NCBI GenBank assembly: GCA_000471925.1
Contig: CP006667.1
Span: forward strand, 1,240,001-1,304,000
Direction of reading: 5' to 3'
Source: Ralstonia pickettii DTP0602
Lineage (GTDB): Bacteria; Pseudomonadota; Gammaproteobacteria; Burkholderiales; Burkholderiaceae
Length of the DNA stretch: 64,000 nucleotides
Below the pieces are notes generated by a model. That model saw only the letters and a program-made list of their open reading frames with translations, made no database searches and had not been told where the DNA came from. Below are positions 1-7,667 of the stretch, one piece after another. The translations under genes and the position numbers were made by a program. Numbering within the stretch: the stretch's first letter is position 1; each line of letters begins with the position of its first letter.

Positions 1-557
1 CTTCGCTCCAGGGCCTCGGTGTGCATGAGATTTCCCGGCGCGGCATTGCGATCTCCCCGGAGGGGAGGCGCGTCTTCCCTCGCATGACCGTGACCGAGAA
101 CCTGCTGATGGGCGCGACGTTCGCCGATCCCGCGACTCGCGGTACCGATATGCAGCGCATGTTCGACATGTTCCCGATCCTGTCACAGCGCAGCCAGCAG
201 CTCGCCGGTACCCTGTCGGGCGGCGAGCAACAGATGCTGGCGATCGCGCGCGCACTGATGAGCCATCCCCGGCTGCTGCTGATGGACGAGCCCTCACTGG
301 GTCTTGCGCCGATCTATATCCGGAAGGTCTTCGAGATCATCGAGATGCTCAACCGGGACCATGGCATGACGATCCTGTTGGTCGAACAGAACGCCAACCA
401 GGCACTGCGCGTGGCACACCGCGCCTATGTGCTTCAGCAGGGCAGCATCGTCATGAGCGGTACCGGGCGCGAACTGCTGCAGAGCCCGGAAGTCCGGGCG
501 GCATACCTCGAAGGCGGAAAGTCCCACAACGATCCCGCTGTGGCGGCCGTTGCCTGA
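1..557 (+). CDS. Branched-chain amino acid-type ABC transporter ATP-binding protein, LivF family (5' end outside window)
   Basis: This is the C-terminal part of an ATPase that powers import through a LivH/LivM-type permease. The reading frame is open to the left edge, so the Walker A region and true start lie outside the window; the GTG at 21 is only an internal codon. Visible are the LivF-typical GIAISPEGRRVFPRMTVTENL stretch, the ABC signature LSGGEQQ, the Walker B segment LLMDEPSLGLAP and the switch histidine region near LLVEQN. The FAD oxidoreductase gene follows 30 bases downstream on the same strand, which suggests one operon. The substrate of this transporter cannot be told from this fragment. 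A second, complete LivGFHM set lies at 26-30 kb. Confidence 0.9.
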   Translation, partial: SLQGLGVHEISRRGIAISPEGRRVFPRMTVTENLLMGATFADPATRGTDMQRMFDMFPILSQRSQQLAGTLSGGEQQMLAIARALMSHPRLLLMDEPSLGLAPIYIRKVFEIIEMLNRDHGMTILLVEQNANQALRVAHRAYVLQQGSIVMSGTGRELLQSPEVRAAYLEGGKSHNDPAVAAVA

Positions 558-587
558 TCCACCGATTCAACTCTCCTTTTTTCCACC

Positions 588-1760
588 ATGAACCAGCGAA
601 CTGCCACGGTCGTCATCATCGGCGGCGCCATCATCGGAAGCTTTACCGCCTTCTTCCTGCGCAAGGAGGGCTTTGCGGGACCCATCAAGGTGATCGAGCG
701 CGATCCCACTTATCAGTATTGTTCGACCGCACTGTCGGCTTCGTCCATCCGCACGCAGTTCGGTTGTCCCTTCAACATCGGCATGAGCCTCTTCGGCGCC
801 GGCATGTTCCGCGACATCAGGCAGTGGTTTGGCGATGATGCGGACATTGGCTTCGACGAGCGCGGCTACCTGCTGCTCGGCACAAAGGAGGGCGCCGATG
901 CCATGCAGGCGACGGCGCTATCGCAGATCGAAGCCGGCGCAACCATCGATATCATGACGCCCGCACAGGCAAAGGCTCGCTATCCGTGGCTCAATGTTGA
1001 CGATATCGGCATCGCGACATATGGCGCCGCCAGCGAAGGTTGGTTCGATGCCTGGGCGCTGCTCCAGCTCGTGCGGCGCGAAGCAAAGAAGCTTGGCGTT
1101 GAGTATGTCACGGCGGAAGCCAACGGCATCGAATCGCGCAATGGCAGAGTCACAGGCGTCAGGCTTGCCGATGACAGTGTCATCCCTTGCGACTGGTGTG
1201 TGAATGCTGCCGGCCCTGCAGGCGGGAAAGTGGCGAGCTGGCTGGATATCGCCCTGCCGGTCGAGCCGCGCAAGCGTACCGTTTTCCATATCAAGGCACC
1301 GGTTCCAACCGAGGGGTTCCCCATGCTGTTCGACAACTCCGGCATATGGGTCCGTCCTGAGGGAGATGGTTTCATTGCCGGCATTGCTCCGGAAGCGCAC
1401 AGGGATCCTCATGCTGAGGGCGACTTCGAACCGGATCACTACTTGTTCGAGGACATCGTGTGGCCGTACCTGGCGCACCGCGTCCCGGCGATGGAGAGCA
1501 CGCGGTTACTGCGCGCCTGGGCAGGCCATTACGAGATGAATCTGCTGGACCACAATGGGGTGGTCGGCGCGCATGACGAGATCGGGAACTTCCTGCTGGC
1601 GACGGGCTTTTCCGGTCACGGGGTCATGCACGCGCCGGCCACGGGCCGGGCGGTGGCGGAGTGGATCGTCCACGGGCAGTATCGGACCATCGATGTGTCG
1701 CCGCTGGGATACCAACGCATTCGCAAGCAGGAGCCGCTGCTGGAGTCGGTGGTGTACTGA
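588..1760 (+). CDS. FAD-dependent oxidoreductase, DAO (DadA-like) family
   Basis: This is a 390-residue flavoprotein of the D-amino acid oxidase/glycine oxidase/sarcosine oxidase superfamily, expected to oxidise an amine or amino acid C-N bond. The N-terminal dinucleotide-binding segment VVIIGGAIIGSFTAFFL (about residues 8-24) carries GxAxxG instead of the usual GxGxxG, a variant I recall from other COG0665 members. The C-terminal segment with LLATGFSGHGVMHAPATGR (about residues 337-355) is the typical FAD-contacting end of the family. The ATG follows a weak upstream purine stretch and gives a normal family length. It probably shares a transcript with the preceding ABC ATPase gene, so the imported solute may be its substrate; that is inference. 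A strong hairpin follows the stop codon. Confidence 0.85.
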   Translation: MNQRTATVVIIGGAIIGSFTAFFLRKEGFAGPIKVIERDPTYQYCSTALSASSIRTQFGCPFNIGMSLFGAGMFRDIRQWFGDDADIGFDERGYLLLGTKEGADAMQATALSQIEAGATIDIMTPAQAKARYPWLNVDDIGIATYGAASEGWFDAWALLQLVRREAKKLGVEYVTAEANGIESRNGRVTGVRLADDSVIPCDWCVNAAGPAGGKVASWLDIALPVEPRKRTVFHIKAPVPTEGFPMLFDNSGIWVRPEGDGFIAGIAPEAHRDPHAEGDFEPDHYLFEDIVWPYLAHRVPAMESTRLLRAWAGHYEMNLLDHNGVVGAHDEIGNFLLATGFSGHGVMHAPATGRAVAEWIVHGQYRTIDVSPLGYQRIRKQEPLLESVVY

Positions 1761-1778
1761 GTCGTGACTTGCTGAATC

Positions 1779-1820
1779 GGCCCTTGAGGTGGATGCCCTC
1801 AAGGGCCACTTTCTTTTGCG
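1779..1820 (+). terminator. Rho-independent terminator after the FAD oxidoreductase
   Basis: A perfect 11-bp stem (1779-1789 with 1797-1807, loop of 7) is followed by a T-rich stretch at 1809-1817. It sits 18 bases after the stop codon of the plus-strand gene. Confidence 0.8.
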
Positions 1821-1847
1821 TCGTGGCTGGTGCGGTTTGCGATCGTG

Positions 1848-1893
1848 AAAACCATCGGGCCCGGCAACGCTGGAGCGTTTGCCGGGCCCGATG
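1848..1893 (-). terminator. Terminator of the minus-strand VOC/quinone reductase operon
   Basis: A perfect 15-bp stem (1853-1867 with 1879-1893) is followed, when read on the minus strand, by a TTTT run at about 1848-1851. It lies 23 bases beyond the stop codon of the VOC gene. Together with the preceding hairpin it separates two convergent transcription units. Confidence 0.75.
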
Positions 1894-1915
1894 GAGCAGG
1901 TAAGGCTGGACGGCG

Positions 1916-2371
1916 CTAGGCCTTGCTTGCCCGGATCTCCAGCGTCACGCCGGCGCCTTTGTCCGCCGTGTCGAAGTAGGTGAAACCACTGCGGTTTGGC
2001 AAGCGCCCACGCAACATGATCGCCAGCCCCAGTGCGGTGGCCTCCGCTTCCGCCTGGTCGCAGTCCGGTACGGTGAAGCCGAGATGGAACACGCCTTCGC
2101 CACGCGTGTCCAGGAATTCCCGCTGTGGCGTACTTCCGGCCGGTGGCGCGCACAACTGAAGCTGGACGTTGCCGAGGTTCGCGTAGCGGTAGTGCAGCCT
2201 GACGAAGGCATCGGCATCGGGCACGTCGAGCTCGCCCCGGAATGCCTCGAGCGAGGGAAACGGGTGCCAGGGGCCCACGCCGATGGACTCGTAGCAGGCG
2301 ACGGACTTCTCCATGTCGCGTACCACGACGCAGACATGATGCAGGGTCTGGAACAGATCGGTCTTCATCAT
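1916..2371 (-). CDS. VOC family protein (glyoxalase/bleomycin resistance/methylmalonyl-CoA epimerase-like)
   Basis: This is a small metal-dependent beta-alpha-beta-beta-beta fold protein of about 151 residues. The N-terminal LHHVCVVVRDMEKSVACYE supplies the first metal-ligand histidine and the FHLGFTVPDCD segment supplies the second module; the ending GVTLEI places a Glu where the family has its last ligand. The pattern resembles methylmalonyl-CoA epimerase-type VOC enzymes, but the substrate is not determined. The start is uncertain: two adjacent ATGs end at 2371 and 2368, and a TTG lies at 2383. The gene is 27 bases downstream of the quinone reductase gene on the same strand, so both are likely co-transcribed. 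Confidence 0.8.
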   Translation of the reverse strand: MMKTDLFQTLHHVCVVVRDMEKSVACYESIGVGPWHPFPSLEAFRGELDVPDADAFVRLHYRYANLGNVQLQLCAPPAGSTPQREFLDTRGEGVFHLGFTVPDCDQAEAEATALGLAIMLRGRLPNRSGFTYFDTADKGAGVTLEIRASKA

Positions 2372-2398
2372 GACGGTATTCAAGTCTCCGCTGGTCGT

Positions 2399-3196
2399 TC
2401 AGTTGCTCTCTTGCTGGGCGTACGCCTGCGCCGAGTCATCGAAGCTCTGGCCGGCGCGCGGATTCCATTGCACGCCGGAGCGCGCCACCACGCCGGGCTT
2501 CAGGCGCTGGGTTTCGTCGTAGTCGCTCCAGGGATGGAAGAACAGCGGCTCGGTGTCGTCGAGAGACTTCAGTCGGGCGGCGTAGGCTTCCAGGTAGGCG
2601 TCACGGTCTTCATCCGTGACCCGTGCCGGCATCCAGGCCGCGAAGGGCGGCAACACCGTGAATCCGGTGTAGCCGAGGATGCCGTTGTGGATGGGCCAAA
2701 GCACGTGATGCAGGTCGCCATCGATGCCATTCGGCTCGTACAGCGTCGAGGCCGTTCCCGTGGTGAGGCAGATCATGGCGCGTTTGCCCTTGAAGTGCCC
2801 TGACTCGTACTTGCGGCCGGTGGAATATGCGAAACCGCGGCTGAACACACGGTCGACCCAGCCCTTCAGCATGGCCAGCATCGAGAACCACCAGACCGGG
2901 AAATGAAACAGCACCAGTTCTGCCGCCTTGACCTTCTCCTGCTCGGCGTGCACGTCGGCGCTGTGGGTGCGGTGGGCATACGCATGTTCCTGCTCGCGCG
3001 ACAGGTCCAGGTAGTCCGCGTCGGCGCGCGCTTGCGGGAAGTCCGCTTCGCCAAGCGTGGGCGACCAGCCCATCTGGTACAGGTCGCTGACGGTGACCTG
3101 GTGGCCCAGCTCCGTCAGCGTCCGCACGGCGGTGTTCTTCAGCGCGGCGCTGAACGAGTTCGGTTCGGGGTGTGCGAAAACAATCAGAACGTTCAT
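2399..3196 (-). CDS. NAD(P)H dehydrogenase (quinone), flavodoxin-like fold (MdaB/NQO1 family)
   Basis: The product is a cytoplasmic flavoprotein of about 265 residues expected to reduce quinones with NAD(P)H. The N-terminal MNVLIVFAHPEPNSFSAAL is the classic FMN/FAD phosphate-binding start of the family, followed by FHFPVWWFSMLAMLKGWVDRV, the conserved middle segment of NQO1-like proteins, and by the GYTGF region. I chose the ATG at 3196 because it places this motif at the very N-terminus; an in-frame upstream start at 3268 would add 24 residues with no family resemblance. No clear Shine-Dalgarno sequence is visible. It leads a two-gene unit with the VOC protein and is transcribed away from the decarboxylase operon at 3466. 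Confidence 0.85.
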   Translation of the reverse strand: MNVLIVFAHPEPNSFSAALKNTAVRTLTELGHQVTVSDLYQMGWSPTLGEADFPQARADADYLDLSREQEHAYAHRTHSADVHAEQEKVKAAELVLFHFPVWWFSMLAMLKGWVDRVFSRGFAYSTGRKYESGHFKGKRAMICLTTGTASTLYEPNGIDGDLHHVLWPIHNGILGYTGFTVLPPFAAWMPARVTDEDRDAYLEAYAARLKSLDDTEPLFFHPWSDYDETQRLKPGVVARSGVQWNPRAGQSFDDSAQAYAQQESN

Positions 3197-3357
3197 ATCG
3201 GTGTCGTCCAAGGAGTGCTCGATGCTGGCGGATTCTCCGCGCAAAGGCCATCCCTGTCTTGCACGCATCAGGGCCGGAACGTGCGGATTTTGGCATAGGC
3301 ATCGAGGCCTGCATGGCGGCAGATAGATCAGATATCGGAATAGTTAATCATTCAATT

Positions 3358-3516
3358 AAATCACTTTCGCGACGTTCTTCCTTGTTCCATGATTCGCTCA
3401 GAGCGGCCGATGGCCGACGATGAACCTGGCGGCGCGAAGGCGCTGCCAACTGGAGCGAGAAGACGATGTCGGCAAACTGGCCACGCGAGATTTTCCAAGA
3501 GTTGAAGGCGGCGAAC
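3358..3516 (+). repeat. Duplicated promoter, leader and N-terminal coding segment, copy A
   Basis: These 159 bases align without gaps to the minus strand of 8931-9089. Over the 118 bases from 3399 onward I count about 15 differences; the upstream 40 bases are less similar but still share AAATC, CTTTCGCGA and CCATGAT. The copy covers a candidate promoter (CATGAT at about 3388-3393 as a -10), the leader, the ATG and the first 17 codons of the decarboxylase alpha-subunit gene. AT-rich sequence just upstream (3341-3360, with a TTAAT/ATTAA inverted repeat) is also loosely shared and could be a LysR-type binding site. Confidence 0.85.
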
Positions 3517-3981
3517 GTCCGCCAGGTCTGCTACGTCCCGGACGCCGGGCACAGCGAACTGATCCGGCTGTGCGAAGCCGATCCCGAGATCAGCACGGTG
3601 TCGCTGACCACGGAGGAAGAAGGCGTGGCCATGGTCGGCGGCGCCTGGCTGGGCGGCGAGCGCGCCGTGCTGCTGATGCAGTCCAGCGGCGTGGGCAACT
3701 GCATCAACATGCTGTCGCTGCAGCACGAATGCCGCATGCCGTTCTTCGCCATCGTGACGATGCGCGGCGAGTGGGGCGAGTTCAATCCCTGGCAGGTGGC
3801 GATGGGCAAGTCCACGCAGGAGGCCCTGGAGTCGGCCGGTACATACGTGTACCGCGCCGACGAAGCCGAGGAGGTGGCGAAGACGGTGGGCGCGACGGCC
3901 CGCTTTGCCTACCAGACCGGCCGGCTGGCGGCGGTGCTGATCGCCCAGCGTGTGATCGGTGCCAAGAACTTCAACAAGTGA
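3466..3981 (+). CDS. TPP-dependent 2-oxoacid decarboxylase, alpha (pyrimidine-binding) subunit, ComD-like
   Basis: This 171-residue protein matches the N-terminal (Pyr) domain of thiamine diphosphate enzymes as a separate subunit, as in sulfopyruvate decarboxylase ComD and phosphonopyruvate decarboxylase. The segment VSLTTEEEGVAMVGGAWLGG (about residues 45-64) contains the conserved Glu that activates the TPP pyrimidine ring, and LLMQSSGVGNCIN matches the following helix and strand. A GGAG sequence 10 bases before the ATG supports the start. The partner subunit starts 7 bases after the stop. The first 17 codons are nearly identical to those of the aminotransferase at 8981, part of a larger duplicated segment. 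The natural substrate is unknown; sulfopyruvate, phosphonopyruvate or another small 2-oxoacid are candidates from the family. Confidence 0.85.
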   Translation: MSANWPREIFQELKAANVRQVCYVPDAGHSELIRLCEADPEISTVSLTTEEEGVAMVGGAWLGGERAVLLMQSSGVGNCINMLSLQHECRMPFFAIVTMRGEWGEFNPWQVAMGKSTQEALESAGTYVYRADEAEEVAKTVGATARFAYQTGRLAAVLIAQRVIGAKNFNK

Positions 3982-3988
3982 GACTGAG

Positions 3989-4588
3989 ATGAGTGAAGCG
4001 CAAAAGGCTGTTCTGAATCGCCGCACGACGATTGCCCGGATCTTGAAGCACCGGGGCGATGCCCTGGTGGTGACGAGCCTGGGCAATCCCACCTACGACG
4101 TGGCCTCGACCGGCGACTGCGCCGGCAACTTCTACCTGTGGGGCGCGATGGGTGGCTCGGTGATGGTGGGCCTGGGCATCGCGCGGGCGCAACCGAAGCG
4201 TCGCGTAGTGGTGGTTACCGGCGACGGCGAGATGATGATGGGGATCGGCTCGCTGGCCACGGCCGCGGTGGACAAGCCGCAGAACCTGGCGGTGATCGTG
4301 ATCGACAACGAGCACTATGCGGAGACCGGGATGCAGCCGGCGCACGCCGGGCGCGGTGTCGACATCGCGGGTGTGGCCAGAGCGGTGGGCTTTGACAACG
4401 CGCGCACGGTGCGCACGGAGCAGGAACTGGCGGTGCTGGCCGAGGAACTGTTCAGCACCGAAGGCCTGCTGCTGGCCACGGTGAAGGTGACCACCGAGCC
4501 GGTGCCCACCGTGCTGCCCCCGCGCGACGGCCCGTTCCTGCGCAGCCGCTTCCGCGAAGCGCTGCTCGGCAGCGACGCCCACAAGTAA
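3989..4588 (+). CDS. TPP-dependent 2-oxoacid decarboxylase, beta (diphosphate-binding) subunit, ComE-like
   Basis: This protein of about 199 residues is the TPP diphosphate/Mg-binding half of the enzyme encoded with the preceding gene. It shows VVVVTGDGEMMMGIGSLATA followed by NLAVIVIDNEHYAETG, which is the GDG...N motif that holds Mg-TPP, and GNFYLWGAMGGSVMVGLGIA before it. The ATG at 3989 is preferred over an in-frame upstream start at 3959 because that one would overlap the alpha-subunit gene and add non-conserved residues. Alpha and beta subunits would together form the active decarboxylase producing an aldehyde, which the next gene product could oxidise. Confidence 0.85.
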   Translation: MSEAQKAVLNRRTTIARILKHRGDALVVTSLGNPTYDVASTGDCAGNFYLWGAMGGSVMVGLGIARAQPKRRVVVVTGDGEMMMGIGSLATAAVDKPQNLAVIVIDNEHYAETGMQPAHAGRGVDIAGVARAVGFDNARTVRTEQELAVLAEELFSTEGLLLATVKVTTEPVPTVLPPRDGPFLRSRFREALLGSDAHK

Positions 4589-4634
4589 GCCCACTCGATC
4601 CCCCTTCCTGCAAGGGGAAAGCGACAGGACCGAC

Positions 4635-6113
4635 ATGAAAGCTTACAACCATTACATCGGTGGCGAGTGGGTGAAGCCCACTGGCAACGCCTACATCGAC
4701 AGCAAGAACCCGTTCGACGGTCAGCCTTGGGTGCAGATCGCGCGGGGCACGGCGGAGGATGCGAACGCGGCCGTCGACGCCGCCCACGCTGCGTTCCGCA
4801 ATCCCGCCTGGGCGGGCCTGACGCCGACGCAGCGAGGCAAGCTGCTGGCCCGGGTGGCCGACCTGATCGAGCGCGACGCGCAGCACCTGGCCGAACTCGA
4901 GACCCGCGACAACGGCAAGCTGTTCGCGGAGATGCACGCCCAGACCCGCTACATCCCGGAGTGGTTCCGCTACTTCGGCGGGCTCGCCGACAAGATCCAG
5001 GGCGCGGTGATCCCGCTGGACAAGAAGGGCTACTTCAACTTCACCCGGCGCGAGCCGCTGGGCGTCATTATCGCCATCACGCCGTGGAACTCGCCGCTGC
5101 TGTTGCTGACGTGGAAGCTCGCACCGCTGCTCGCCGCCGGCAATACGGTGGTGATCAAGCCTTCGGAGCACACCTCGGTGTCGACGCTGGAGTTGGCGAG
5201 GCTGTTCGACGAAGCGGGCTTTCCGCCGGGCGTGGTCAACGTGGTCACCGGCTTCGGGGCGGAAGTCGGCCAGCGCCTGGTGACCCATCCCAAGGTCAGC
5301 AAGATCGCGTTCACCGGTTCGGACGCGAACGGAAAGCTGATCTACCAGACCGCGGCGGCCAGCCTGAAGAAGGTATCGCTGGAACTTGGCGGCAAGAGCC
5401 CGAACATTGTGTTCGAGGACGCCGACTTCGACCAGGCCATCAACGGCGTGCTGTCCGGGATCTTCGCCGCCAGCGGACAGACCTGCATCGCCGGCTCGCG
5501 CCTGCTGGTGCAGCGCTCGATCTACAAGCGCTTCCTCGCGCGCCTGGTGGAGCGCGCGGCCACCGCCCGGCTCGGTAATCCGATGCAGCCGGATACCCAG
5601 GTCGGTCCGGTAACGACGGAAGTGCAACTGGCCAAAGTGCTTGACTACATCGAGATCGGCAAGGCCGAAGGCGCGGTGCCGCTGTGCGGCGGCAAGCGCG
5701 CAAGGGGCAGCGGCATCGACGACGGCTGGTTTGTCGAACCGACCATCTTTGCCGATGTCGACAACGGCATGCGGATCGCGCAGGAAGAGATCTTCGGCCC
5801 GGTACTGTCGGCGATTCCGTTCGACACGCAGGATGACGCCATCCGCATCGCGAACGACAGCATCTACGGCCTCGGTGCCGGCGTCTGGACCCAGAACATC
5901 CAGCGCGCGTTCGCGCTGTCGGAAGCGATCGAGTCCGGCATGGTCTGGGTCAATACCTATCGCGCGGTCAGCTTCATGTCGCCGTTCGGCGGCTACAAGC
6001 AGAGCGGTATCGGCCGGGAAAGCGGCATCGAGGCCATCGACGAATACCTGCAGACCAAGAGCGTATGGATAGCCGCCGGCGCGACGGTGGACAACCCGTT
6101 CATCATCCGCTGA
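4635..6113 (+). CDS. NAD(P)-dependent aldehyde dehydrogenase
   Basis: This is a full-length 492-residue aldehyde dehydrogenase. Visible are the cofactor-binding ITPWNSPLLLLTWKLAPLLAAG segment (about residue 145 on), the KPSEHTS strand, FTGSDANGK, the catalytic Glu in LELGGKSPNIVFEDAD and the catalytic Cys in ASGQTCIAGSRLLV, and the late EEIFGPVL motif. It is the third gene after the two decarboxylase subunits, with a 46-base gap. In that context it probably oxidises the aldehyde made by the decarboxylase to the acid (inference). An AGGGGAAAG stretch upstream of the ATG serves as the ribosome-binding site. Confidence 0.92.
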   Translation: MKAYNHYIGGEWVKPTGNAYIDSKNPFDGQPWVQIARGTAEDANAAVDAAHAAFRNPAWAGLTPTQRGKLLARVADLIERDAQHLAELETRDNGKLFAEMHAQTRYIPEWFRYFGGLADKIQGAVIPLDKKGYFNFTRREPLGVIIAITPWNSPLLLLTWKLAPLLAAGNTVVIKPSEHTSVSTLELARLFDEAGFPPGVVNVVTGFGAEVGQRLVTHPKVSKIAFTGSDANGKLIYQTAAASLKKVSLELGGKSPNIVFEDADFDQAINGVLSGIFAASGQTCIAGSRLLVQRSIYKRFLARLVERAATARLGNPMQPDTQVGPVTTEVQLAKVLDYIEIGKAEGAVPLCGGKRARGSGIDDGWFVEPTIFADVDNGMRIAQEEIFGPVLSAIPFDTQDDAIRIANDSIYGLGAGVWTQNIQRAFALSEAIESGMVWVNTYRAVSFMSPFGGYKQSGIGRESGIEAIDEYLQTKSVWIAAGATVDNPFIIR

Positions 6114-6186
6114 CGCAGGAAATGGCCGGGCGCGGTGCGTGGTGCTCCGCGTCCCGCTTCATCAGTAAGCTGCCGGGTCTTGCACA

Positions 6187-6216
6187 GAAAAAAATCCCTC
6201 GACACCGGTCGAGGGA
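6187..6216 (-). terminator. Rho-independent terminator of the aminotransferase-MmgE/PrpD operon
   Basis: Read on the minus strand, an 8-bp perfect stem (6208-6215 with 6196-6203, loop of 4) is followed by a run of seven Ts (complement of 6188-6194). It lies 35 bases beyond the MmgE/PrpD stop codon. The aldehyde dehydrogenase operon converges on it from the other side. Confidence 0.85.
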
Positions 6217-6250
6217 ACCCAAAGTCGCCAGGAGACAGCAGGCGAATGTC

Positions 6251-7618
6251 CTAGCTGGTAGCGTCCCGAAGGATCGCGCCGATGCGCGGCGCTGCTTCCA
6301 GTTGCCAAACTTCCCTGAAGAAGGCATGAATCTCTTCGACGCTGGCGGAGGCAGAGAAGTCGGCCAGGCGCGCGAACTTGTCCTGGATCTCCTCCCTCGA
6401 CAACGTGTTGCCCGGATCGCCCTTGGGCTCGTCGACACGCCCGGAGAAAGACTTGCCGTCTTCCGTGGTCACGCTGACCTTGCCGATCCAGCGGCGGGGG
6501 TAGGCACTATCCACTTCCTCATCGAGTTGCATGGAGACCTTGTCGCGGAACGCGACCACCGCGGCGTCCTGGAAGTGCGACTCGAAGTCACGGACGCTGG
6601 CACTGCCGCGTTCGGCAACCAGCCCGAGTACCGTGCCCATCGAGAACTTCGCCTGATGCACGGTGACCGGGTTCACCACGGGTCCCAGCACATCGATCGC
6701 GCCCTGGTGGACGTGGGTCACCACCTCGCGGATATTGGCCGGCTGAATCCGGTTGTCTGCCAGCACCCGCGCCAGCGCATCCGCAGCGGGGTGCGTGTGA
6801 CGGCACGAGGCATGGTATTTGAAGGACGTCTCGGCCACGGTCCAGCGTGAGCCGAGGCCGTCGACCAGCTTCGCGTCATCGGCATCGGTGGACATGCCGG
6901 CAGCCATGCCGCGCGGCCCTTCCAGGATACGCTTTGCGCCCTGGAAGCCGTTCTTGGCAAGGAAGGCGGACATCATGCCGTCGGCGGCTGCCTTGGCCGT
7001 ATGAAGTTGCTTGGAATCGGCGGCGTCGGCGAGGAATTCCCACAGGCCCGCTGCCTGCGTACCGGCCGAGCCGAAGGCGTCCAGCATCTGCGCCGGCGTC
7101 AGTCCCAGCAGGCGCCCGGCCGCCGCGGCGGCTGCCAGTGTGCCGGCGGTGCCGGTGGTATGGAATACGCGATAGTGCGAGCGCCCGAGGAACTCGCCGA
7201 CGCGGATCCCGACTTCGTAGCCCACGATGGCGGCCGTGATGAAGTCCTTGCCGCTGGCGCCCGCTTCCTGTGCGACCGCAAGCACCGCGGGAAAGACCAC
7301 GGCCGCCGGATGGAAGACCGAGCCGTTGTGCACGTCATCCTGCTCGGCGTAGTGGGAGCTGGCGCCATTGATGAAGGCGGCAAAGTAGGGCGTGGTGCGC
7401 TCGCGCGAGATCAGGACCTCGCAGGGACCCGATGCCGGCGCCATCCGTCGCGCAAAGGCGGCCAGCGCTTCGACCGGCCTGCCGCCTTTGCCTGCCAGCG
7501 CGGAGCCGACCCAGTCGGCGTACAGGTTCTTGGCGCGCTCGACGACTTCAGCCGGGATGTCTTCATACCGCAGCGTTGCTGCAAAACGCGCCAGCACGGC
7601 GCTATGTGTTTCACTCAT
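6251..7618 (-). CDS. MmgE/PrpD family protein
   Basis: The 455-residue product belongs to the family that includes 2-methylcitrate dehydratase, cis-aconitate decarboxylase and iminodisuccinate epimerase. The N-terminal helical part contains LYADWVGSALAGKGGRPVEAL and AAFINGASSHYAEQDDVHN, the family's conserved NG...H.D.D region; further on, PAVLAVAQEAGASGKDF, FHTTGTAGTLAAAAAAGRLLGL and the FKYHASCRHTHPAADAL segment follow. The ATG at 7618 is preceded by GAGGAAG and matches family length, whereas the longer in-frame extension to 7834 overlaps the aminotransferase gene. It is the second gene after the aminotransferase. The reaction cannot be assigned beyond the family. Confidence 0.9.
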   Translation of the reverse strand: MSETHSAVLARFAATLRYEDIPAEVVERAKNLYADWVGSALAGKGGRPVEALAAFARRMAPASGPCEVLISRERTTPYFAAFINGASSHYAEQDDVHNGSVFHPAAVVFPAVLAVAQEAGASGKDFITAAIVGYEVGIRVGEFLGRSHYRVFHTTGTAGTLAAAAAAGRLLGLTPAQMLDAFGSAGTQAAGLWEFLADAADSKQLHTAKAAADGMMSAFLAKNGFQGAKRILEGPRGMAAGMSTDADDAKLVDGLGSRWTVAETSFKYHASCRHTHPAADALARVLADNRIQPANIREVVTHVHQGAIDVLGPVVNPVTVHQAKFSMGTVLGLVAERGSASVRDFESHFQDAAVVAFRDKVSMQLDEEVDSAYPRRWIGKVSVTTEDGKSFSGRVDEPKGDPGNTLSREEIQDKFARLADFSASASVEEIHAFFREVWQLEAAPRIGAILRDATS

Positions 7619-7667
7619 CTGTCTTCCTCTTCCTCTTGCTCGATGTGGGGCGGATATGCCACCGGCT

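Noticed and set aside
3420..3992. A frame starting at the conserved leader ATG in front of the decarboxylase gene, possible leader peptide
   Set aside because: The same ATG exists in copy B, but the frame runs on for 190 codons across the decarboxylase gene and shows shadow-like composition. Conservation of the leader is better explained by the whole segment being copied.
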